Positions 7,184-14,134 of a DNA stretch of 24,364 nt are shown piece after piece. The position numbers and the translations under genes are program-made. The stretch covers positions 1 to 24,364 of the forward strand of contig JACPJY010000060.1 of assembly GCA_016187325.1 (NCBI GenBank). Reading direction: 5' to 3'. Within the stretch, counting starts at the first letter, position 1, and each line of letters begins with the position of its first letter. The notes beneath the pieces were generated by a model. It did not search any database and had not been told where the DNA came from. It was given only the letters and a program-made list of their open reading frames with translations. The DNA comes from Rhodospirillales bacterium. GTDB taxonomy: Bacteria; Pseudomonadota; Alphaproteobacteria; Rhodospirillales; Casp-alpha2.

Positions 7184-7558
7184 TCATTCTTTCTTGGACT
7201 TTTTGTCCTTCTTGTCGGACTTCGCCTTCTTTCCCTTTTTGTCCTTGTCGGCGTTGTCGTCGTCCTTGTCCGCGTCCTTGGCGGTGTCTTTGCCGGTTCT
7301 CTCGGCCTTGTCCTCCTGGTTATAGAGGCCTTTCTTTTCGCCTTGCCCGCGCTCGCGGGCCATATCCTTGGCCGCGTCGCTGCGGCCACGCTCGCCTTTC
7401 TCGGCATCGCTGGCGCCCTTGCCGGCAAAGCCGGGCTTTCCGGCGAAATCGGGTTTATTCTGGGCCGCGGCGGGAGCGATGGAAAGCACCGTCGCCAGCA
7501 GCAGCGCCGTCGCCGCGCACCCCAGGCGGCGGGCGTAGACGGTCAGAGTGTCGATCAT
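7184..7558 (-). CDS. Small exported Lys/Asp-rich hypothetical protein
   Basis: The family is unknown. The 124-residue product has a clear signal peptide (about residues 1-33, hydrophobic core AATALLLATVLSIAPAAA). The mature part is dominated by Lys, Asp, Gly and Glu, with FAGKPGFAGKG near the start and a KD/KK repeat tail. It looks disordered. TGAGGTAA lies 9 bases before the ATG. Immediately past the stop (7184 down to about 7110), other frames still encode Lys/Asp-rich peptides such as NDDKDAGKSH and NKDDDKGKNKS. The tail may therefore have been shortened by slippage in its simple repeats. It has the same orientation as its 6723-7085 neighbour, with a 98-base gap holding that possible relic. 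Confidence 0.55.
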   Translation of the reverse strand: MIDTLTVYARRLGCAATALLLATVLSIAPAAAQNKPDFAGKPGFAGKGASDAEKGERGRSDAAKDMARERGQGEKKGLYNQEDKAERTGKDTAKDADKDDDNADKDKKGKKAKSDKKDKKSKKE

Positions 7559-7671
7559 GGTTTGTTACCTCAAAGGGTTGTTGATGGTGGCGTCGGGTCC
7601 ACGGTCCCGTCGTGCAATGAATAATTTTCTTTCGAAATCGCGATACCGGCAATGACCGCCGTCACAGGGGT

Positions 7672-8481
7672 TCAGTATTTCGCCGCGCCGGCCATTAGCG
7701 CCCACGGGGTTTCCCGGTCCTGATAGGGGGCGAGGTCGAAGATCGGCTGGCGCAACTCGGCCAGGAAATTGAAGTAGCGGCGAATATGCGGGGTCGGCTG
7801 CCGGGGGGTGATGCCGTGCAAGGCAAACGGGGAATTGATGATCAGGATCAAGGTATTGGCCTGATACAACACGTGATCGACGACTTCTACCGCGTCGTCG
7901 GGGGCGGCTACGTTCTGGAACCGGGGCTTGCCGACGAAGCGGCACAGCTCGAGATCGCCGCCGCCGGAATCGTCCTCGTCCAGGCGCATGTAGAGAAGCG
8001 CGTTGAACAGCTTTTTCGGATTGTCGACGTGCACGCCGCGCACCCGCGAAACGGTGCGCACCGGGGTGTTGATGCAGAACTGGCATTCGACCAGGACGTC
8101 GGCGTCGCCGGGCGTCGGACGCGGAGCGACGGTCAGGCTTTCCAGCGACTTTCCGAGTTGCGCCTCGAGGTGCGGGTGGACCTTCCGCATCTGGTCGCCG
8201 AGCAGCCTGACGACGTCGAGATAGAACGCCGGCGAGTAGTGATATTCGATGAACTCACGCCACGCTGGCGACAGGACGCCGGCTTCGAGCGCCTGCAGGG
8301 CCGAGAACGCTTCGCCCGAGTTGTTCTTGGCCCACAGCTCCGGACACGCGGCGGCAAGGTCGGGGAAGCTGTCGGCGAGCTTCCGGTAATGGCCGGGGCG
8401 AAGGGTGGCGGTCGAGCAGACATGCGGGAAGGGCTCGGCGCGGAAGTCCCCGTCCTTGAAGTTGTCGACTAGGTTGACCAT
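7672..8481 (-). CDS. Putative 2-oxoglutarate/Fe(II)-dependent oxygenase
   Basis: The 269-residue cytosolic protein has a double-stranded beta-helix oxygenase pattern. The iron-binding triad is H151-x-D153 in RVRGVHVDNPKK and distal H222 in NSPFALHGITPRQ, with Arg234/Arg235 (PHIRRYFNF) suitable for binding 2-oxoglutarate. YMRLDEDDSGGGDLEL, typical of the strand after HxD, is also present. There is no signal peptide. The ATG at 8481 is chosen because GGAG lies 10 bases upstream. A TTG at 8529 would add 16 residues that look non-conserved. The substrate is unknown. Lying after a racemase, importer and aminotransferase on the same strand, it could hydroxylate an amino acid, but it appears to have its own promoter, so the link is weak. 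Confidence 0.75.
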   Translation of the reverse strand: MVNLVDNFKDGDFRAEPFPHVCSTATLRPGHYRKLADSFPDLAAACPELWAKNNSGEAFSALQALEAGVLSPAWREFIEYHYSPAFYLDVVRLLGDQMRKVHPHLEAQLGKSLESLTVAPRPTPGDADVLVECQFCINTPVRTVSRVRGVHVDNPKKLFNALLYMRLDEDDSGGGDLELCRFVGKPRFQNVAAPDDAVEVVDHVLYQANTLILIINSPFALHGITPRQPTPHIRRYFNFLAELRQPIFDLAPYQDRETPWALMAGAAKY

Positions 8482-8540
8482 CAAAACTTCACTCCAATTC
8501 AAAGGCTTCGCGACGTCCCGCCGATGCAATTCCGGGGTCG

Positions 8541-8570
8541 ATTATAGCGACAAATTTTCGCCGATCGAAA
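8541..8570 (-). promoter_or_regulatory. Promoter candidate for the oxygenase gene
   Basis: On the - strand a perfect TATAAT (8546-8541) is preceded at 18 bases by TTTCGA (8570-8565), a poor -35 match. Initiation near 8534 would give a leader of about 53 bases before the ATG at 8481. It lies in the 115-base gap after the racemase gene, suggesting the oxygenase can be expressed separately. Confidence 0.4.
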
Positions 8571-8596
8571 CGTGTTTTGCCGCGCCGCAGCAGTCC

Positions 8597-9346
8597 TTAT
8601 GCCAGCCCGGCCTGCTTCCTCGCCGCCATCGCCCAGTCGACGCAGGCCCGGGCGAGCGCTTCGTTGGGGTCGAGGCAGTGGGCGGCCACCCACGGATCGG
8701 CGTCGGACAGCCCGACCGGCACCTCGGTGCAAGCGAGCACCACCACAGCCGCTCCCTTGTCGAGGAGACTCTCGGCCGCCTGGCGGAACAGGCGGCCGGC
8801 TTCGGCGGGCTTGTTCTGCTTGACCAGCTTGATGCCCGGGAACACCAGCTCGACGTTGACCGTTTCCGCAGGAAGCAGGCAACGAAAGCCCTTTTCCGTC
8901 AGCGGCGCCTCGTAAAGACGACCCTCGAGGGTCGCCCGGGTGCCGATCAGGCCGACGGTGGCGCCGCCGAGGCCGCGCTTGGCAAGCACCGCGATCACCG
9001 CGTCGACGATGTGCAGGAACGGAATGGCGAGGCCGGCGGTCACCTCGTCATACCAGAAGTGCGCGGTATTGCACGGCATGGCGATGGCCCGCGCGCCGGC
9101 GCCGACGAGGAAGTCCCGCCGCGCCAGCAGGGCCGGCAGCGGCGACGGATTCGCCGGGTCGAGCCTGGCCGCCGGGCGGGGCGGGATCTGCGGCTCGGAG
9201 GTGACGATGACGGGAATGTGCTGGTCGTCAGCCGCGGCCGGCGTCAAGGCGATCAGCTTGCGCAGGAAATCGACCGTCGCCAGCGGCCCCATGCCGCCGA
9301 GAACCCCCAGTTTGTCGGGCCGCGCGCCCGACGCCGCCGTCGTCAT
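8597..9346 (-). CDS. Aspartate/glutamate racemase family protein
   Basis: This is a cofactor-independent amino-acid racemase that interconverts L and D forms by a two-cysteine proton relay. The 249-residue protein begins LGVLGGMGPLATVDFLRK, the typical start of the aspartate racemase/YgeA group. Both catalytic cysteines are present: C92 in MPCNTAHFWYDE and C206 in VVLACTEVPV. The start at 9346 is preceded by AGGAAAG at suitable spacing. The gene follows the gltL-like ATPase by 14 bases and is probably in the same operon. That suggests a substrate brought in by the acidic amino-acid importer. Exact specificity (Asp, Glu or broad) cannot be read from the sequence. It is not the cell-wall MurI type by its N-terminal pattern. 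Confidence 0.9.
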   Translation of the reverse strand: MTTAASGARPDKLGVLGGMGPLATVDFLRKLIALTPAAADDQHIPVIVTSEPQIPPRPAARLDPANPSPLPALLARRDFLVGAGARAIAMPCNTAHFWYDEVTAGLAIPFLHIVDAVIAVLAKRGLGGATVGLIGTRATLEGRLYEAPLTEKGFRCLLPAETVNVELVFPGIKLVKQNKPAEAGRLFRQAAESLLDKGAAVVVLACTEVPVGLSDADPWVAAHCLDPNEALARACVDWAMAARKQAGLA

Positions 9347-9360
9347 CTTTCCTGTCCGCC

Positions 9361-10089
9361 CTAATGGGTGAGGATCTTCGACAGGAACATCTGCGCCCGC
9401 TCGCCGCGCGGGGCGCCGAAGAACTCGTCGGTCTTGGCGTCCTCCTCGATGCGGCCGCCGTCCATGAACACGACGCGGTCGGCCACTTTGCGGGCAAAGC
9501 CCATCTCGTGGGTGACCACCATCATGGTCATGCCTTCCAGGGCCAGCTTGACCATCACGTCGAGAACCTCGTTGATCATTTCCGGATCGAGCGCCGACGT
9601 CGGCTCGTCGAACAGCATGGCGATGGGGTCCATGGCGAGCGCGCGGGCAATGGCGACCCGCTGCTGCTGGCCGCCGGAGAGCTGCGCCGGGTGCTTGGGC
9701 GCCTGGTCGGCGAGGCCGACCCGGTTGAGCAGTTGCATGGCGCGTTCCCCGGCCTCGGCGCGGTTGCGGTTCAGCACCTTCGTCTGCGCCAGGCAGATGT
9801 TGTCGAGTACGGTCATGTGCGGGAACAGCTCGAAGTTCTGAAACACCATGCCAATCGAGGCGCGCAGCTTCGGCAGGTTGGTTCCCTCGGCGCCGACGGA
9901 AATGCCGTTGACGGTGATGGCGCCTTGCTGGAACGGCTCCAGGCCGTTGATGCACTTGATCAGGGTCGATTTTCCCGACCCGGAAGGCCCGCAGATGACC
10001 ACCACCTCGCCCTTAGCGACGCGGGTCGAGCACTTGTCGAGGACCTGGAAGTCGCCGAACCACTTGGAAACCTTGTCGACCGTGATCAT
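9361..10089 (-). CDS. gltL: Glutamate/aspartate-type ABC importer, ATPase
   Basis: This cytosolic ATPase powers a polar amino-acid ABC importer. The 242-residue protein has the Walker A motif GPSGSGKST (34-42), the Q-loop in MVFQNFELFPH, the signature LSGGQ (137-141), Walker B MLFDE (158-162) and switch His194 in VVTHEMGFA. Its size and the sequence around these motifs match the GltL/GlnQ/AapP group rather than sugar ATPases, since there is no C-terminal TOBE domain. Its ATG overlaps the stop of the upstream permease gene as ATGA. The symbol reflects gene order (gltI-J-K-L), and the true substrate range may be wider. Confidence 0.92.
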   Translation of the reverse strand: MITVDKVSKWFGDFQVLDKCSTRVAKGEVVVICGPSGSGKSTLIKCINGLEPFQQGAITVNGISVGAEGTNLPKLRASIGMVFQNFELFPHMTVLDNICLAQTKVLNRNRAEAGERAMQLLNRVGLADQAPKHPAQLSGGQQQRVAIARALAMDPIAMLFDEPTSALDPEMINEVLDVMVKLALEGMTMMVVTHEMGFARKVADRVVFMDGGRIEEDAKTDEFFGAPRGERAQMFLSKILTH

Positions 10090-10745
10090 ATCGCGTACTG
10101 CCTTTGCAGCCGCTTGACCAACAGCGAGCCCAGCCAGCACAGAAGGAAATAGACTATCGCCGTGAACAGATAGAGCTCGACCACGCGGTTGTCGCGGGCG
10201 GCCACCAGGTCGGCGGCGGTCAGGAAATCCTTGAGCCCGACCACGTAGACGAGTGAAGTGTCCTGGAACAGCACGATGGCCTGGGTCAGCAGCACCGGCA
10301 CCATGTTGCGGAAGGCCTGCGGCAGGACGATGTTCTTCGTCGTCTGCCACCTGGTCAGGCCAAGCGCCAGGCCGGCGTGAATCTGCGGCATCCGGATGCT
10401 CTGAATGCCGGCGCGGATGATCTCGCAGTAATAGGCCGCTTCGAACAGCGTGAACGCGATCAGCACGGAGTAGAGATCGCCGATCGGCTGTCCGACGACG
10501 ATGGGAACCGCGAAATAGAACCAGAAGATGACCAGGATCAGCGGTGTCGAGCGGAAAGCGTCGACGTAGCGGCCGGCCACGAACGACAGCACCATGAATC
10601 GGGAAAGTCGCATCAGCGCCAAAACGGTGCCGAAAAGGATGCCGCCGACGATGGCGACGCCGGTCAACAGGAAGGTGATCTGCATCCCGTCCCAAAGGAT
10701 GTGCAAGTTCCTGATGACGACCTGATAATCGAAGGCTCCGAACAT
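10086..10745 (-). CDS. gltK: Glutamate/aspartate-type ABC importer, second permease
   Basis: This inner-membrane subunit has 219 residues and several hydrophobic segments, including ITFLLTGVAIVGGILFGTVL and LYLFTAIVYFLLCWLGSLLV near the end. The ATPase-contacting EAA loop reads EIIRAGIQSIRMPQIHAGLA, with RMP where PRG is usual. The family is HisM/GltK. The ATG at 10745 lies one base after the stop of the preceding permease. A TTG at 10760 would overlap that gene and add five residues, so it is less likely. The last codon overlaps the ATPase start. It should form the transmembrane pair with the 10747-11592 product. Confidence 0.9.
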   Translation of the reverse strand: MFGAFDYQVVIRNLHILWDGMQITFLLTGVAIVGGILFGTVLALMRLSRFMVLSFVAGRYVDAFRSTPLILVIFWFYFAVPIVVGQPIGDLYSVLIAFTLFEAAYYCEIIRAGIQSIRMPQIHAGLALGLTRWQTTKNIVLPQAFRNMVPVLLTQAIVLFQDTSLVYVVGLKDFLTAADLVAARDNRVVELYLFTAIVYFLLCWLGSLLVKRLQRQYAI

Positions 10746-10746
10746 C

Positions 10747-11592
10747 TCAGTTCCCACCAAGGGCGATGGTGCCCGGAATGTGGAGCCTTTTCTCGACGAA
10801 GCGCATGATGGTGCTGACGATGAGGGTAATCAGTATGTAGAGCACGGTGGTGACGGTGAACACCTCGAATATGTTGAACGTGTACTCGGCGATCTGCCGG
10901 CTTTGCGCCGTCAGCTCGAGGACGCCGATGGTCAGCGCCACCGACGAGTTCTTGAAAATGCCCATGAAGTCGCTGGTCAGCGGCGGGATGATGATGCGGT
11001 AGCTGACCGGCAGCAGGACGTAGCGGTAAACCTGCGCCGGAGTCAGGCCCATGGCGAGCGCGGCATAGGTCTGGCCGCGGGGGATCGCTTCGATGCCGGC
11101 GCGCACCTGCTCGGCAGTGCGTGAGGCGTGGTAGAAACCAAGGCAGACGATAGCCGTCCAATATTCGGGCAGCGGTAGCTGGCGCTTAAGGAAATACCCC
11201 GTTTCCTTGGGCAGCAACTCCGGCACGACGAAAAACCACAGGAACATCTGCACCAGCAGCGGGACGTTGCGGAACAGCTCTACGTAAGTGGTGGCGCCGC
11301 GGCGCACCCAAGGCTGGTCGAGCGTTCTTGACACGCCGATCACGGAACCGACGGAAAAGGCGATCACCCAGGCGAAGACGGAGACGACCACGGTCCAGCC
11401 GAGGCCCGAGACGATCCAGTCGAAATAGGGCTGGGCGCAGTGGGCGCCGGTGTCGAAGGTCTGCGCCGCGCCACCGGCGAACGCCGAAGTGCCGCCCGGG
11501 AGTTGCGCAGCGGAGCCACCGGTGCCGGTGGCGACCCCCTCGGGAGCCCGGCACAGGACGACCGACCAGTCCCAGTTATATTTCATTGCCAT
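10747..11592 (-). CDS. gltJ: Glutamate/aspartate-type ABC importer, first permease
   Basis: This 281-residue inner-membrane subunit starts MAMKYNWDWSVVL, the NWDW pattern seen at the start of GltJ proteins. The remainder is GltJ-like, with WIVSGLGWTVVVSVFAWVIA, TYVELFRNVPLLVQMFLWFF and the EAA loop EQVRAGIEAIPRGQTYAALA. Compared with the E. coli type it carries about 30 extra residues at 17-54, a Gly/Ala/Thr-rich stretch between two cysteines (C14 and C52), before the first membrane segment. GAGGGG just upstream supports the ATG at 11592. It is followed by gltK after one base and preceded by a strong hairpin separating it from gltI. Confidence 0.9.
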   Translation of the reverse strand: MAMKYNWDWSVVLCRAPEGVATGTGGSAAQLPGGTSAFAGGAAQTFDTGAHCAQPYFDWIVSGLGWTVVVSVFAWVIAFSVGSVIGVSRTLDQPWVRRGATTYVELFRNVPLLVQMFLWFFVVPELLPKETGYFLKRQLPLPEYWTAIVCLGFYHASRTAEQVRAGIEAIPRGQTYAALAMGLTPAQVYRYVLLPVSYRIIIPPLTSDFMGIFKNSSVALTIGVLELTAQSRQIAEYTFNIFEVFTVTTVLYILITLIVSTIMRFVEKRLHIPGTIALGGN

Positions 11593-11639
11593 GGAATCAC
11601 CCCTCGCCGGTGCACCGGGAACCGGGGAAAGTAGGGCAA

Positions 11640-11665
11640 CCGGGAGGTGCCGAAGCACCTCCCGG
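11640..11665 (-). other. Intercistronic hairpin between gltI and gltJ
   Basis: A perfect 11-base-pair stem (arms 11640-11650 and 11655-11665) is closed by a four-base loop that reads TTCG on the transcribed - strand, an exceptionally stable RNA loop. It starts 10 bases after the gltI stop. On the - strand no T-run follows it, so it is unlikely to be a full terminator. It more probably protects the gltI message from 3' decay, or attenuates, so that binding protein exceeds permease. Confidence 0.75.
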
Positions 11666-11675
11666 AAAAAAAGCC

Positions 11676-12554
11676 CTAGTACGGCAAAGCCTGGATCTCG
11701 TAGGCCTTCTTCAGATCGGCGCTGATCGGCATCTTGATGTTGGTCGGGCCCGGGTTGAACCACTTGTCGTAGATTTTCTGCATCTCGCCTGAGCGCATCA
11801 GGTCGGCGAGCACGGTGTTGCCGAGCAGGCGAATGGCGGAATCGTCGCGCCTGACCATGATGCCATAGGGATCGTAGCTGAGGAACCGGCCGACGACTTC
11901 GTATTTGGACGGGTCCTTGGACTTGGAAATCAGGCCGTAGAGCAGCACGTCGTCGGTGGCATAGGCGTCGACGCGACCGGTTTCGAGCGCCAGCCAGCCT
12001 TGCGGGTGGTCCTTCACCATGTGGTACTTGAGGTCGATCTTGAGTTGCTCGGCCACCGTCTTGATCGCCTTCTCGTTGGTGGTGCCGAGCGCCAGGCCGA
12101 TGGCCTTGCCCTTGAGGTCCTCGATCTCCTTGATCCCCGATCCCTTCTTCACCGCCAGCTTGGTGCCGGTGATGTAGGTGACGGCCAAAAAGTCCACCTG
12201 TTGCGTGCGGGTCAGGTTGTTGGTGGTCGAGCCGCACTCGATGTCGATGGTGCCGTTGGCGAGCAGCGGGATGCGGGTCTGCGGGGTGACCGGCACCTGC
12301 TTCACCTTCAGGTCCGGCATCTTCAGCTCATTCTTGACCTTGTCGATGATCTTGTTGCAGAGGTCGATGGAATAGCCGATCGGCTTGCCGTCGGGCCCGA
12401 TGTAGGCGAAGGGCACCGACGCCTCGCGATGGCCCATGACGATCTCGCCCTTTTCCTTGACCTTCTTTAGCGTGCCGTAAAGCTCGGCGGCGCCGGCCGG
12501 AGCCACCGCGAACGCAAACAGACAGGCAACTAGAACCCCTAATCTCTTAATCAT
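11676..12554 (-). CDS. gltI: Glutamate/aspartate-type ABC importer, periplasmic binding protein
   Basis: This periplasmic protein captures acidic amino acids and delivers them to the GltJK pore. The 292-residue product has a Sec signal peptide (MIKRLGVLVACLFAFAVAPAG, cleavage near AGA-AE, about residue 22). Class-III solute-binding features follow: SVPFAYIGPDGKPIGYSIDL, the GltI hallmark ECGSTTNN, and a C-terminal MQKIYDKWF. GGGGAGG 6 bases before the ATG at 12554 fixes the start. An ATG at 12581 would place nine extra basic residues before the signal. The gene follows the aminotransferase by 117 bases on the same strand and heads gltIJKL-racemase. Confidence 0.93.
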   Translation of the reverse strand: MIKRLGVLVACLFAFAVAPAGAAELYGTLKKVKEKGEIVMGHREASVPFAYIGPDGKPIGYSIDLCNKIIDKVKNELKMPDLKVKQVPVTPQTRIPLLANGTIDIECGSTTNNLTRTQQVDFLAVTYITGTKLAVKKGSGIKEIEDLKGKAIGLALGTTNEKAIKTVAEQLKIDLKYHMVKDHPQGWLALETGRVDAYATDDVLLYGLISKSKDPSKYEVVGRFLSYDPYGIMVRRDDSAIRLLGNTVLADLMRSGEMQKIYDKWFNPGPTNIKMPISADLKKAYEIQALPY

Positions 12555-12671
12555 TCTTATCCTCCCCTTGGGATGGTGCATAAACGGATAGCAATATTCT
12601 TACTCCGGGCAACGATTAATTTCCAGCGCTTAGGCGTCCGTTCGGCGGGCCGCCAAAGGCTCGCCGGACAG

Positions 12672-14042
12672 CTAACGTTCCGCCGCCGCCAGCGACGATG
12701 ATTTGGAAAAGTCGATATTCCGCGGGTGGCCTTGCGCCGCCAGCTTGAGTGCCCGTTCCAGCCGCCCGAGCGCGTCGTCCAGCTCGGCCTCGGAGATGAT
12801 CAGCGGCGGGCAGACGCGGATGAAATTCTTGACGGCGATGAAGGCGGCGCCTTCGAGCATGGCGTTGTAGCGGATGCGCTCGGCCATTGCTGCATCGGGC
12901 TTCTTGGAATCGCGGTCGGTGACGATGTCGAGCATGTGGTATAGGCCCTTGCCGCGCACGTCGCCGATGAACGGGTAGGCCTGCTTGAGGGCGTCCAGCC
13001 GCCGGCGCAGGGTGACGCCCAGCGTCTCGGACCGCTCGGCGAGCTTGTCGCGCAACACGATTTGCAGGCTTTTCAGCGCCACCGCGGCGGCCAGCGGGTC
13101 GGCCGGATAGGTGCCGGACCACGGCAGCCCGAGGCGGCCCGAAACTTCGTCGGCGATGGCGCGGGTGGTCGCGGTGCCGCAGATCGGCAGCCCAGCCGAC
13201 ATGCCCTTGCCGAAGGTGACGACGTCGGGCACCACGTCCGTATGCTGGAAAGCCCAGATCTTGCCGGTGCGGGCGGGCGCCAGCTGCGCCTCATCGAGGA
13301 TCAACAGCGCCCGCCAGTGCCTCGCCATTTCCTTCAGCCGCGGCAGCCATTCCTTGGGCGGCACGATCATGCCGCCGGGGACGGGGATGCTCTCGGCGAT
13401 GATGGCGGCGATGTTCTTGGTGGTCAGGTGCTCGAGAAGCCATTCGCTGGTTTCCAGGCAGGCGACATCGCACGCCGGGTATTCGAGGTTGATCGGACAG
13501 CGGTAGCAGAACGGCGCCAGCACGGCTGGCGCGCTGGCCGGCGTCATCAGCGGCCCAAGACCCTGACGGCGCGGCCCGCCGACGGTGGTCACCGATTCCA
13601 CGGCCAGCGAGCCGCCGTGCAGCCCGCGGATCACCGACACGATGTCGAAGGCGCCGGTCTTGGCGATCGCCATGCGCATGGCGATCTCGTTGGCTTCCGA
13701 GCCAGTGACGGCGAAGTTCACCACGTCGAGGCCGTCCGGCAACGTGCTGGTGATCAGTTCCGCCAGCTCGATGGCGCACGGGTTCGAATACCACGACGAC
13801 TCGTGCACGAAGCGCCCGGCCTGCTGGCGCAGCGTCTCGGTGACCTCCGGGTGGGCGTGGCCGAGCGGCAGCGTCATCATGCCCGAGCTCATATCGTAGT
13901 AGTCGTTGCCGTCGACATCGGTGATGACGACGCCCTTGCCGCGTTCGAAGATGATGCGGGGCTCGTAGCGCCAGCCGAGGACGCTTTCCTGGTCCCGGCG
14001 CATCCAGTCACGGTGCGCGTCCGAAAACGAGAACGATTTCAC
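12672..14042 (-). CDS. Class-III PLP-dependent aminotransferase (dialkylglycine decarboxylase-like subgroup)
   Basis: This 456-residue cytosolic enzyme uses pyridoxal phosphate. The fold markers are TGSEANEIAMRMA (113-125), ILDEAQ with D250 and Q253, and the Schiff-base Lys279 in VTFGKGMSAGLP. The motif after the Asp reads DEAQLAPARTG instead of the common DEVQTGxGRTG. A Cys-bearing stretch, PFCYRCPINLEYPACDVAC (177-195), marks its subgroup. The N-terminal pattern (GWRYEPRIIFERGKG, MSSGMMTLPLGHAHPEV) resembles 2,2-dialkylglycine decarboxylases. Substrate and reaction are not determinable, but the importer downstream suggests an acidic or related amino acid. The GTG at 14042 (GGGGAAG upstream) is preferred. 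An ATG at 14105 lies upstream of the likely transcription start. It diverges from recO. Confidence 0.88.
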   Translation of the reverse strand: MKSFSFSDAHRDWMRRDQESVLGWRYEPRIIFERGKGVVITDVDGNDYYDMSSGMMTLPLGHAHPEVTETLRQQAGRFVHESSWYSNPCAIELAELITSTLPDGLDVVNFAVTGSEANEIAMRMAIAKTGAFDIVSVIRGLHGGSLAVESVTTVGGPRRQGLGPLMTPASAPAVLAPFCYRCPINLEYPACDVACLETSEWLLEHLTTKNIAAIIAESIPVPGGMIVPPKEWLPRLKEMARHWRALLILDEAQLAPARTGKIWAFQHTDVVPDVVTFGKGMSAGLPICGTATTRAIADEVSGRLGLPWSGTYPADPLAAAVALKSLQIVLRDKLAERSETLGVTLRRRLDALKQAYPFIGDVRGKGLYHMLDIVTDRDSKKPDAAMAERIRYNAMLEGAAFIAVKNFIRVCPPLIISEAELDDALGRLERALKLAAQGHPRNIDFSKSSSLAAAER

Positions 14043-14064
14043 GGTTGAGCTTCCCCGCTGCGTC

Positions 14065-14084
14065 GCCCGCGGATTGCCCGCGGA
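14065..14084. repeat. 9-bp direct repeat with 11-bp period, candidate operator
   Basis: GCCCGCGGA occurs at 14065-14073 and again at 14076-14084, so the copies face the same side of the helix. Each contains the palindrome CCGCGG. The pair lies in the 92-base divergent gap between the aminotransferase gene and recO, just downstream of the proposed aminotransferase transcription start. That is a typical place for a repressor. Confidence 0.35.
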
Positions 14085-14095
14085 GTCGGTAGGAA

Positions 14096-14125
14096 ACCAT
14101 ACCATTCCCCGACCGATCCGGTAAA
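14096..14125 (-). promoter_or_regulatory. Candidate promoter for the aminotransferase-glt operon
   Basis: On the - strand TTTACC (14125-14120) and TATGGT (14101-14096) are 18 bases apart, each matching the sigma-70 consensus at four positions. Initiation near 14089 would give a leader of about 47 bases and exclude the ATG at 14105 as a start, agreeing with the GTG at 14042. Confidence 0.3.
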
Positions 14126-14134
14126 CTCCCGGCC

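Noticed and set aside
6717..7584. Hydrophobic + frames (Leu/Phe/Ser-rich) opposite the two charged secreted proteins
   Set aside because: Leu/Phe runs arise from reading Lys/Glu/Asp codons on the reverse strand. The - frames have signal peptides and ribosome sites, so the apparent membrane proteins are artefacts.
11640..11675. Stem followed by seven A/T bases as a factor-independent terminator
   Set aside because: The run is A on the + strand, and on the transcribed - strand the T-run precedes the stem, so the order is wrong for termination of gltI.
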